Shown in pieces: positions 7,008 to 13,448 of a stretch of 18,544 bases of DNA. The DNA comes from an uncultured Bacteroidota bacterium (GTDB lineage Bacteria > Bacteroidota > Bacteroidia > B-17B0 > Aurantibacillaceae), in assembly GCA_903923915.1 (NCBI GenBank), contig CAIXZI010000568.1, positions 1-18,544 on the forward strand, given 5' to 3'. Both the position numbers and the translations under genes were made by a program. A model generated the notes under the pieces. That model did no database searches and was not told the DNA's origin. It saw only the letters and a program-made list of their open reading frames with translations. Numbering within the stretch: the first letter of the stretch is position 1; the number at the start of each line of letters is the position of its first letter.

Positions 7008-7748
7008 TTAATCAGCCCAGTCTAAACCACCGTTCACTTCAATGGTTTGTCCGTTTACGTAGCTTGCCGCATCAGAGCCAATAAACAAAATAACTTCAGC
7101 AACTTCCTCTAAAAGCCCTAAACGTTTTGCCGGACAGTGTTGTACCCAAAAACCTCTTAGCTGATCGCTTAAATTTTCTTTAACCATATCGGTTTCAAAC
7201 ATACCCGGTGCAATAACATTGCAGGTAATACCTTTTTGTCCGTACTCTTTAGCAATAGTTCTTGACAAACCAATCAATCCCGATTTACTGGCTGCATAGT
7301 TTGCTTGCCCGGTTAAACCATCCTTTGCAATAGAAGATATGTTTACAAAACGTCCTTTACGGTTAGATAAAAACTCTGGTAGAAAAGCACGCATTACATA
7401 AAACGTACCGCTTAAATTAGTTGCAATAACTTCATCCCACTCATCGTCTGTCATACTAAATGCAAGGTTATTTTTGTTGATGCCGGCGTTATTAATAACG
7501 GTATCAATAGTTTCAAAATCCATTAAAACAGAATCTACTACATCAACTACCTGACTGTTATATCTTACGTTTAATTGATAGCCTTTGCACATTTGGTTAG
7601 GTGCAATGCGTTTAGCTTCAGCATAAATTTTCTGTAAATCAGTGGCCGGATTGTTGTAAGTAAATGCTACATCGTGGCCGCGCTCTAAAGCCATCATCAT
7701 GGTTTTGTAACCTATTCCTCTTGAAGCACCTGTGATAAATATTTTCAT
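7008..7748 (-). CDS. 3-oxoacyl-ACP reductase, FabG-like short-chain dehydrogenase
   Basis: NADPH-dependent ketoreductase of the short-chain dehydrogenase family, expected to reduce the beta-keto group made by the adjacent ketosynthase on a carrier-protein-bound chain. The 246 residues show the nucleotide-binding motif TGASRGIG (6-13), NNAG (86-89), Asn111, and the catalytic set Ser138/139, Tyr151 and Lys155 in NISSIAKDGLTGQANYAASK. The end VNGQTIEVNGGLDWAD is the usual FabG tail. It is the last gene of the minus-strand operon, separated from the ketosynthase gene by 68 bases that include a terminator-like hairpin. A housekeeping FabG role cannot be excluded, but the context argues for a dedicated pathway. 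Its substrate could also be a 3-ketoacyl intermediate of another lipid. Confidence 0.9.
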   Translation of the reverse strand: MKIFITGASRGIGYKTMMMALERGHDVAFTYNNPATDLQKIYAEAKRIAPNQMCKGYQLNVRYNSQVVDVVDSVLMDFETIDTVINNAGINKNNLAFSMTDDEWDEVIATNLSGTFYVMRAFLPEFLSNRKGRFVNISSIAKDGLTGQANYAASKSGLIGLSRTIAKEYGQKGITCNVIAPGMFETDMVKENLSDQLRGFWVQHCPAKRLGLLEEVAEVILFIGSDAASYVNGQTIEVNGGLDWAD

Positions 7749-7766
7749 ATGTTTTGTTTTTAATAA

Positions 7767-7794
7767 AAATAGCCTTCGTTTAAAAAGGCTATTT
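7767..7794 (-). terminator. Terminator-like hairpin between ketosynthase and reductase genes
   Basis: The arms AAATAGCCTT (7767-7776) and AAGGCTATTT (7785-7794) pair perfectly over 10 bases around an 8-base loop. On the minus strand the hairpin is followed by TTTTATT. It sits 23 bases after the ketosynthase stop and ahead of the reductase ATG, so it probably reduces read-through or stabilises the 3' end of the upstream message inside the gene series. Confidence 0.7.
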
Positions 7795-7816
7795 AAGAGT
7801 TTAAGCTATTTAAGAA

Positions 7817-9118
7817 CTATTTTATAACCGTTCCTGCACCTTTATATTTTTTAATTAAGCTGATGCAATTTAAGCCGCCAAAACCAAACGAGTTTTTTAA
7901 TAAAATATCTACGTTATGTTTTTTGCGTTCGTTGCGGCAAACATCTACATCTACTTCAGGATCTAAATTATCAATGTTGATTGAAGGATGCAATTCGTTA
8001 CGATTCATTTGCAAGATAGCAGCAACTGTTTCAACCGTAGCAGCGCTCCAACAAGTGTGGCCTAACATAGATTTTGGTGCATTTATTTTTAATGTTTTGC
8101 AATGATCGCCAAATACATCTTTAATAGAACGTAATTCGGTTAAATCACCCAATGGAGTTGAAGTTGCATGTGCGCTGATAAAATCAACTTCGGTTGGTTT
8201 TACACCACAATTTTTTAGTAAACGATTCATTAAACGAGCTTGCCCAATGCGAGAAGGCTGCGGTAAATGACAGCCATCTGAAGATGATTCAACACCTAAA
8301 ATTTCGGCATAAATTTTTGCACCACGCGCAACCGCATGATCTAATTCTTCTAAAATTAAAACGGCTGCACCGTGTGTTGGCACAAAACCTTCACGTTTTG
8401 TATCGTATGGACGGCTAGCTTTTGTAGGTGTATCGTTAAACGATTTGTAAGAAATAGCTCCTAAAATGGCCATTCCCTGCATATCTAATTGAGAGTAATC
8501 TAAAACAGGAGCTACAACAGCAGCTACATTTACATCATGCAATTGAATTTCATCAACCGCGCAACGCATAGCTACGTTACCACTTGCACAAGCCGCGCCA
8601 ACGGTATAAGCAGGGCCATGTAATTGCAAAATATCTGTTACGGCACCAACGTGGTGGGTATCTAATCCATACAAAGCAAATAAACCATCTACATAATCAG
8701 GATCATCATTAAATGCTTCATGATTTTCGAAGGTGTATTTTTGATTTAAGTTGTGGCCTGCTACAATGGTAGCAATGTTGTTACCATCTTTAATTTGCTC
8801 TAAATAACCGGCATCTTTAAAGGCCTCAACAGCTGTTTGTAAAGATATAGCAACTGCCCAAGGAGATTTTTTTCCTAATTTTTCAAAGCGTTTGTAAACA
8901 TCTTCAGGTATTTGGCCTTTGTAGCTGTCGATTTTTGTGTTGATATCATAATCACCTAAATCGCCGCCAACTTTAGAATAAATTTTGCTAGAATCTAAAG
9001 TTTTCCAGTTACGAAGAGCTGATTTACCTGCTAATAAATTTTCTATAAATGAATCTAAATTATCTCCAATTGGAGTATTAATCGACATTCCTGTTACTAC
9101 TACGCGTTTTTTTAACAT
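7817..9118 (-). CDS. Divergent beta-ketoacyl-ACP synthase (free-standing ketosynthase)
   Basis: Thiolase-fold condensing enzyme that extends a carrier-bound acyl chain with a malonyl unit. The 433 residues begin VVVTGMSINTPIG. The acylated nucleophile is Cys177 in VGAACASGN, the first active-site His is His317 in SAHATSTPLGD, and the second is His354 in APKSMLGHTCWSAA, with Lys349 preceding it. All catalytic residues are present, so it should condense, not merely decarboxylate. It departs from FabF: HATST replaces HGTST, and GHTCWSAA replaces the usual GHxxGAAG. From memory, GHTxWSA-type sequences occur in free-standing ketosynthases of trans-AT polyketide clusters; this was not checked. It has no signal or membrane segment and is preceded by the dehydratase gene (28-base gap). 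Confidence 0.9.
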   Translation of the reverse strand: MLKKRVVVTGMSINTPIGDNLDSFIENLLAGKSALRNWKTLDSSKIYSKVGGDLGDYDINTKIDSYKGQIPEDVYKRFEKLGKKSPWAVAISLQTAVEAFKDAGYLEQIKDGNNIATIVAGHNLNQKYTFENHEAFNDDPDYVDGLFALYGLDTHHVGAVTDILQLHGPAYTVGAACASGNVAMRCAVDEIQLHDVNVAAVVAPVLDYSQLDMQGMAILGAISYKSFNDTPTKASRPYDTKREGFVPTHGAAVLILEELDHAVARGAKIYAEILGVESSSDGCHLPQPSRIGQARLMNRLLKNCGVKPTEVDFISAHATSTPLGDLTELRSIKDVFGDHCKTLKINAPKSMLGHTCWSAATVETVAAILQMNRNELHPSINIDNLDPEVDVDVCRNERKKHNVDILLKNSFGFGGLNCISLIKKYKGAGTVIK

Positions 9119-9146
9119 AAACGTTTATTTTATATTTTTTTGTTTT

Positions 9147-9677
9147 TTATGGATAATATACTTCTAAAATACTGTGCGAATATATCTCATTATTTATTAA
9201 TACCTGTGCACTCATCAAACCCATAAAATCATCATCTTCGATAGATTTTACACGAATAGTTAACTCATCGCCGGGTTTAACGCCTTTGTTAAAGCCTGCA
9301 TTGTGCACTCGGGTAAATAATCCTTTAACGGGCTCACTGCTTTCATCAATTTTAAGGGTATTATTTTTAATAAAATAAGAAAGACATAAACCTGCTTGTC
9401 CCATTCCCTCAACCTGAAAAACGCCGGGATAAACCGGCATACCCGGAAAATGACCTTCAAAGACAGGGTCTTTTGGATTAACGGAGTATTTTACCTCGAT
9501 AATGCCATGTTCAATATTTATTGCCGAAATAGAAGTAATCAATACAAAAGGCGGGCGATGAGGGATAATCTTGTAAATAGAATCCATACCTAAACTAACC
9601 TGAATGGTGCCGGCGGGTAGTTCTATTATATCTCTTTTTAAGCTATTAATTACAGCTTCTCTTTCTTCAAAATTCAC
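9147..9677 (-). CDS. 3-hydroxyacyl-ACP dehydratase, FabZ-like hotdog protein
   Basis: Removes water from a 3-hydroxyacyl chain to leave a trans-2-enoyl product. The 176 residues hold one hotdog fold with IIPHRPPFVLI (37-47) and EGHFPGMPVYPGVFQVEGMGQ (about 74-94). The catalytic pair is His76 and Glu90, as in FabZ rather than the His/Asp pair of FabA, so an isomerase activity is not expected. Compared with FabZ (about 145-150 residues) it carries about 30 extra N-terminal residues (MNFEEREAVINSLKRD) that look helical and may serve protein contacts. The gene lies 9 bases after the malonyltransferase gene and 28 bases before the ketosynthase gene, clearly in the same transcript. No enoyl reductase is encoded nearby, so the double bond may be kept or reduced by a housekeeping enzyme. 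Confidence 0.88.
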   Translation of the reverse strand: MNFEEREAVINSLKRDIIELPAGTIQVSLGMDSIYKIIPHRPPFVLITSISAINIEHGIIEVKYSVNPKDPVFEGHFPGMPVYPGVFQVEGMGQAGLCLSYFIKNNTLKIDESSEPVKGLFTRVHNAGFNKGVKPGDELTIRVKSIEDDDFMGLMSAQVLINNEIYSHSILEVYYP

Positions 9678-9686
9678 AGTACAATA

Positions 9687-10535
9687 TTATATTTTTATTT
9701 TTTTTAAAATGTTACTTAACACTTCGCCCGGACCAACTTCTGCAAATTCGCATTCGCCTTGATACATAACATATTCTATGCTCTGAAACCATCTTACACG
9801 GTTATCTAATTGATTAACCATGTTTTTTAAAATGCCTGAAATATCATCAGGATAAGGTGCTGCAGAAAAATTAGAAATTACAGGAACACTACATTTATTT
9901 AATTTCATACTGCCAATAAAGGCTTCAAATTGTGCTTTTACAGGGGTCATGTAACGAGAATGGAAAGCACCGCTAACTTTTAGTGGGATGTAAACAAAAC
10001 CTTCTTCCTCAAAAAAATCGGCTGCTTTATCTAATGAATCTAACGGGCCCGAAATAACCATTTGCGATGGTGTATTTACATTGGCAATATCAATATCGGC
10101 AAAATTAGTATGTAAAATTTCTTTTACTTCTTTGTACTCTGCACCCACAATGGCTGCCATACCTGTGTTTCCAATCGAAAACATAAGTTCGCCACGTTTT
10201 TGTACAATTTTTAATCCGGTTTCAAAATCAAAAACACCGGCAGCATTTAGCGCATTAAACTCACCTAAACTGTGCCCTAAAAAATAATCAGGCACTGTTT
10301 TGTTTTCTTGTAAATATTTTTGATGTGTTAGGTAATTTATTAGGAACAGAGCGGGCTGCGTGTATGTGGTTTGGTTTAATTTGTTATCAGGATTATTTAA
10401 ACAAATATCAGCAATATCATATCCCAGTACACGGTTAGCTGTTGCAACTACTTCGGTAAATTCTTTAAATAATTGTTCGCCCATGCCTTTAAACTGAGAG
10501 CCTTGTCCGGGGAACATTATTACCTTAAGAGTCAT
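9687..10535 (-). CDS. ACP S-malonyltransferase, trans-acting AT type
   Basis: Transfers malonyl from CoA to the carrier protein to supply the ketosynthase. The 282 residues show MFPGQGSQFKGMG (7-19), the nucleophile elbow GHSLGEFNALNAAG with Ser89 (87-100), the carboxylate-binding Arg114 in VQKRGELM, the catalytic His192 in GAFHSRYM, and AEVGPGEVL near the end. TQPALFLINYL, GHSLGEFNALNAAGVFDFE and QKRGELM look more like the free-standing acyltransferases of trans-AT polyketide systems than E. coli FabD; this resemblance is from recall. The Phe in GAFHS predicts malonyl rather than methylmalonyl. It begins a tight block of three genes with the dehydratase and the ketosynthase. A housekeeping FabD role is the main alternative. 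Confidence 0.9.
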   Translation of the reverse strand: MTLKVIMFPGQGSQFKGMGEQLFKEFTEVVATANRVLGYDIADICLNNPDNKLNQTTYTQPALFLINYLTHQKYLQENKTVPDYFLGHSLGEFNALNAAGVFDFETGLKIVQKRGELMFSIGNTGMAAIVGAEYKEVKEILHTNFADIDIANVNTPSQMVISGPLDSLDKAADFFEEEGFVYIPLKVSGAFHSRYMTPVKAQFEAFIGSMKLNKCSVPVISNFSAAPYPDDISGILKNMVNQLDNRVRWFQSIEYVMYQGECEFAEVGPGEVLSNILKKIKI

Positions 10536-10552
10536 TTTTTTGAAATTTAACG

Positions 10553-10560
10553 CAAAAATA
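10553..10560 (-). promoter_or_regulatory. -7 box candidate before the malonyltransferase gene (TATTTTTG)
   Basis: Minus-strand TATTTTTG matches TAnnTTTG and ends 17 bases before the ATG at 10535, in the 42-base gap after the membrane protein gene. It would allow the malonyltransferase, dehydratase and ketosynthase genes to be transcribed independently of the three upstream genes. No -33 box is seen at normal spacing. Confidence 0.4.
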
Positions 10561-10577
10561 TGCTTTTCTGCGAATAT

Positions 10578-11489
10578 TTAAGCGTTTTGTTTATGGGAGG
10601 TATTTAACAATAAAAGGCGGTTATAAACCAAACCACTAATCCATATAAATATAGGTGCGGTTATTAGGGCTGCTAGCACATCAACTGCATAGTGTGCCTT
10701 TAAATATACAGTGGCAAAGCCAATACCAATTACAAACGGCAAGCCTACAAAAAACAGAGTCAATTTTTTTTGATATTTTACAGATACATAACTTAAAATA
10801 AGTGCTAATCCTACGTGCGAACTTGGAAAAGCCCCGGTGGGTTCTTCATAATTAAGAAGCAAGTATTTCATAAACTTACCAACGGGGTATGGCGGAGTGG
10901 GCTCATGTGTTAATGTGTCAAAATAAAATTGCGGGCCAACTACAGGCAGCAAATCAAATATGATGTAGTATAAGTAAAACGAAAAAACAATTATAAAAAT
11001 TGGCTTATACGATAACTTGGTTTCGTTTAAATAAATAGCGATGCAAACCGCGGCTGTAATGAAATAATATGAAATATAAGATATGTTCATTAACTCGTTA
11101 AACCAACCTTGCGGCATAGCTTTTGAGAATTGCAAACTTGGCTGAAACCCCCATATTACCTGGTCTATACCAGAAAAATAAACATCCAAATTATCACGTA
11201 TAATAATGTTTTTCATATAGCCTGTTTCGGCATAAAAAAAACTAAGAAAAATTAAAGGGTAAAGGTTTCTAATAAATAAAATTAGCTTGTTTGGATATTT
11301 TTTTTCTAAGTAGGCACTAATGGGTATAAAAAGTAAAATGGCAAACCTTGATAAAAAATGAGGTGATGGATCTTTTAGAAAGGAAAGCCCGAAGCATAAA
11401 TAAATGCCTGATAAAATAACATAGAACGCAGTGCCTATATCAAGCGGAGTAAATAATGCCGAGAAATTATTACCAGGTTTAGTTTTCAA
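10578..11489 (-). CDS. PAP2/Aur1-type integral membrane phosphotransferase or phosphatase
   Basis: Encodes 303 residues with about six or more hydrophobic segments (near 16-36, 44-60, 70-86, 136-155, 163-183, 226-236, 245-262, 270-290), so an inner-membrane protein. It carries the lipid phosphatase superfamily motifs EPTGAFPSSHVGLAL (His225) and ATVYLKAHYAVDVLA (His266 and Asp270), the triad used for phosphoryl transfer at the membrane surface. The classical SR of the last motif is replaced and LPVVGPQFYFD (181-191) stands at the upstream motif. This is the pattern of the Aur1/inositol phosphorylceramide synthase branch (PAP2_3) rather than of ordinary phosphatidic acid phosphatases. It ends before the malonyltransferase gene and starts 2 bases after the GNAT gene, so the two are co-translated. 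Substrate is unknown; a lipid phosphate or phospho-headgroup is inferred. Confidence 0.82.
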   Translation of the reverse strand: MKTKPGNNFSALFTPLDIGTAFYVILSGIYLCFGLSFLKDPSPHFLSRFAILLFIPISAYLEKKYPNKLILFIRNLYPLIFLSFFYAETGYMKNIIIRDNLDVYFSGIDQVIWGFQPSLQFSKAMPQGWFNELMNISYISYYFITAAVCIAIYLNETKLSYKPIFIIVFSFYLYYIIFDLLPVVGPQFYFDTLTHEPTPPYPVGKFMKYLLLNYEEPTGAFPSSHVGLALILSYVSVKYQKKLTLFFVGLPFVIGIGFATVYLKAHYAVDVLAALITAPIFIWISGLVYNRLLLLNTSHKQNA

Positions 11490-11491
11490 GT

Positions 11492-12613
11492 TTACAGGGC
11501 CAGTTGGTATAAACGATACGTTTTATAAACCTCGGCATTAATATTAATTAAAGCCTGATTCATCATTTCGTTGGTTTCTAAAATTAGAGATGCTTCGGCA
11601 GCATATAAACCTTTATCTCTACCGGTTTTAATGGTTTTAGCATAAAAACACGCTTCGATACCCAGCTTGCGGTATCCTTCTATTACACCTAAAACAACCA
11701 CGCGGGCTTTATTAATTTTTTTACGGTTAAATAGTAATTTAAAAATACCGGTTGGCAATAAACGCCCTCTTTTTACATCTTTTAATACTTGGTTTATATC
11801 GGGAAATGAAAAAGAAAAACCTACTATTTTGCCTTCAGCCTCGGCAACCAAGCACAAATCAGGATCCATAATTTGCTTCATATCATTACAAAGGTGCATG
11901 AATTCATTTTTTGTCATAGGTACAAAACCTAAATTTTTATCCCAGGCTTTATTAAAAACATAGTGCGCTTTTTCGGCTTCTTCCTTAAAATTTTTCATGT
12001 TTACCGGACGAATGGTAATGCCTTTTGTTTTTAACCTGTTTTCAAACGCATCAGAAACGCGCAATGCTTTTTCAGATATTTTATCAGAAGTTACGTAGTA
12101 TGCATAAAAATCAACTTTTTTAGCAAAGCCATATTTTTCTACAAATTTTGGGTAATAGGGTTTGTTGTAACCCATAGCCATCATGGGCGGCAGGTTATAC
12201 GCATCAATGTGCCAGCCAAAAATTTCGTTGGTAGAAGGGCTTGTAGGCCCAATAATGCTGGTTAATCCTTCTTGTTTAACCCACTCTTTAGCGGCATCAA
12301 ATAAATTTTTAGCTACTTCATAGTCCTCAATAGATTCAAAAAAACCAAAAAAACCCTCTTTATTTCCGGTAAAATCAATGTGACTGTTATTTCTAATAGC
12401 AGCAATACGCCCAGCCAATTTACCATCTTTATATGCAAGAAATAATTGCATTTTAGAGTGTTCAAAAAACGGATTTTTTTTAGGATTTAAAAGATCTTTT
12501 TGTGCCACATATAATTCGGGTACATAATTTTGATCGCTTTCATATAAATCATGCGGAAAATCTATGAAGTCTTTTATTTTATGCGGAAATGTTATTTTTT
12601 CTATCGTAATCAT
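11492..12613 (-). CDS. Large GNAT-fold acyltransferase-like protein
   Basis: Encodes 373 residues, no signal peptide or membrane span. The opening (FIDFPHDLYESDQNYVPEL at 17-35), FFEHSKMQLFLAYKDGKLAGRIAAI (49-73) and IGPTSPSTNEIFGW (121-134) belong to a widespread family of about 370-residue GNAT-type proteins. A second GNAT-like half follows, with LCLVAEAEGKIVGFSFSFPD (253-272) and RVVVLGVIEGYRKLGIEACF (304-323). The acyl-CoA pyrophosphate loop, usually R/QxxGxG/A, reads R315-K-L-G-I-E320, so CoA binding may be altered. The bacterial ceramide synthase of Caulobacter was described as GNAT-related, and this gene lies 2 bases from an Aur1-like gene, so N-acylation of a long-chain amine is a reasonable hypothesis, not a demonstrated function. 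Confidence 0.78.
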   Translation of the reverse strand: MITIEKITFPHKIKDFIDFPHDLYESDQNYVPELYVAQKDLLNPKKNPFFEHSKMQLFLAYKDGKLAGRIAAIRNNSHIDFTGNKEGFFGFFESIEDYEVAKNLFDAAKEWVKQEGLTSIIGPTSPSTNEIFGWHIDAYNLPPMMAMGYNKPYYPKFVEKYGFAKKVDFYAYYVTSDKISEKALRVSDAFENRLKTKGITIRPVNMKNFKEEAEKAHYVFNKAWDKNLGFVPMTKNEFMHLCNDMKQIMDPDLCLVAEAEGKIVGFSFSFPDINQVLKDVKRGRLLPTGIFKLLFNRKKINKARVVVLGVIEGYRKLGIEACFYAKTIKTGRDKGLYAAEASLILETNEMMNQALININAEVYKTYRLYQLAL

Positions 12614-12633
12614 GCTATCAGTTTTTCAAAGGG

Positions 12634-12641
12634 CAAAAGTA
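12634..12641 (-). promoter_or_regulatory. -7 box candidate before the GNAT-like gene (TACTTTTG)
   Basis: Minus-strand TACTTTTG matches TAnnTTTG and ends 20 bases before the ATG at 12613, inside the 35-base gap after the phosphopantetheinyl transferase gene. It may drive the GNAT and membrane-protein genes separately. No clear -33 box. Confidence 0.4.
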
Positions 12642-12648
12642 TAAATTC

Positions 12649-13335
12649 TTATTTAAAAAATTCATCATACCTAAACTCGGCAACTTTATCTATTTGCTTA
12701 GCAATAGCAAAGGCAGCTTTGTAACCTTCGTCAGCCTGCAAACGCTTTAAAGTCCATGTGTCATTTCTAAATTTATGTACTTCATTACCATAAAAATCAG
12801 ATAAATTAATTTTACTGATATCAACACTTAAACCTGTTCCAGTTGCTTTAATATAAGCTTCTTTAAAAGTCCAAAATGTAAACAGAACATCTTTATCTAT
12901 TTCTTTATTTTTAAATATCATCGCTTTTTCTTCATCCGAAAAAGAATAGTTAGAGAAGGTTATTGCATCTTGTAAATCTTTCATATACTCAATATCAACG
13001 CCCACTTCCCCATCTTTTGAAATAGCTAGCAAAGCCTGATTTTTACTATGAGAAACATTAAAAAATAAGTTCGAATTTTCTATAAAAGGCTTCCCTAAAT
13101 CGGTTATACTAAATTTTATTTCTGATGGAAGAATATTTAAATAAACAGCCAAAACATTCCGTACAAAACGATGATTACACACATAATTTATCGTATGTTC
13201 TTCGCGTACAAATCGTTTAGATTTTTCAGTTTCCTCAACAGAAAGTATTGGGTTGGTTTGTTCGGCAATATAATCCTGCTCATTCACCGTGTATCGCCAA
13301 ATGTGAAGTTCGCCTGTTTGTATTTTATGTGTCAA
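12649..13335 (-). CDS. 4'-phosphopantetheinyl transferase, Sfp type
   Basis: Moves the phosphopantetheine arm of CoA onto a serine of an acyl carrier protein. Numbered from the TTG start (228 residues), the motifs are LGKPFIENSNLFFNVSHS (80-97), the magnesium-binding VGVDIEY (111-117, Asp114 and Glu116) and FWTFKEAYIKATGTGL (154-169, with Lys158, Glu159 and Lys163). The open frame reaches an ATG at 13401, which adds 22 residues of low-complexity Ile/Phe/Leu/Tyr sequence unlike the family. The TTG at 13335 places HIWRYTV ten residues from the start, as is usual for Sfp-like proteins. The true start is unproven. It heads the minus-strand series and diverges from ricT. The broad carrier specificity of Sfp-type enzymes fits activation of a carrier protein encoded elsewhere. 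Confidence 0.9.
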   Translation of the reverse strand: MTHKIQTGELHIWRYTVNEQDYIAEQTNPILSVEETEKSKRFVREEHTINYVCNHRFVRNVLAVYLNILPSEIKFSITDLGKPFIENSNLFFNVSHSKNQALLAISKDGEVGVDIEYMKDLQDAITFSNYSFSDEEKAMIFKNKEIDKDVLFTFWTFKEAYIKATGTGLSVDISKINLSDFYGNEVHKFRNDTWTLKRLQADEGYKAAFAIAKQIDKVAEFRYDEFFK

Positions 13336-13411
13336 AATATAGATTAAGATTGTAAAAATAGCTTGCTTGTTTGGGATACGCAAAAAACAATAAAATATCA
13401 CATCTATATAG

Positions 13412-13419
13412 TATATTTG
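13412..13419 (+). promoter_or_regulatory. -7 promoter box of ricT-gldH (TATATTTG)
   Basis: TATATTTG matches the Bacteroidota -7 consensus and ends 29 bases before the ricT ATG at 13449. Initiation here excludes an in-frame start at 13371. The TTTG at 13370-13373 is too far upstream (38 bases) to be its -33 partner. Confidence 0.5.
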
Positions 13420-13448
13420 TTGTTTATAAATTAATTTTCAGCAAAACG

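Noticed and set aside
7008..13335. Flexirubin or aryl polyene pigment cluster
   Set aside because: Some enzyme classes agree, but there is no ammonia-lyase, aromatic starter enzyme, carrier protein pair, MMPL exporter or lipoprotein carrier gene, and the GNAT and Aur1-like genes do not belong to such clusters.
13336..13401. Earlier ATG start for the phosphopantetheinyl transferase
   Set aside because: The extra 22 residues are Ile/Phe/Leu/Tyr-rich and resemble translated AT-rich spacer. The TTG at 13335 gives a usual family N-terminus. Not fully excluded.
13371..13448. Earlier start for ricT adding 26 residues
   Set aside because: The -7 box at 13412-13419 lies inside this stretch, and the extension is hydrophobic and unlike the family.
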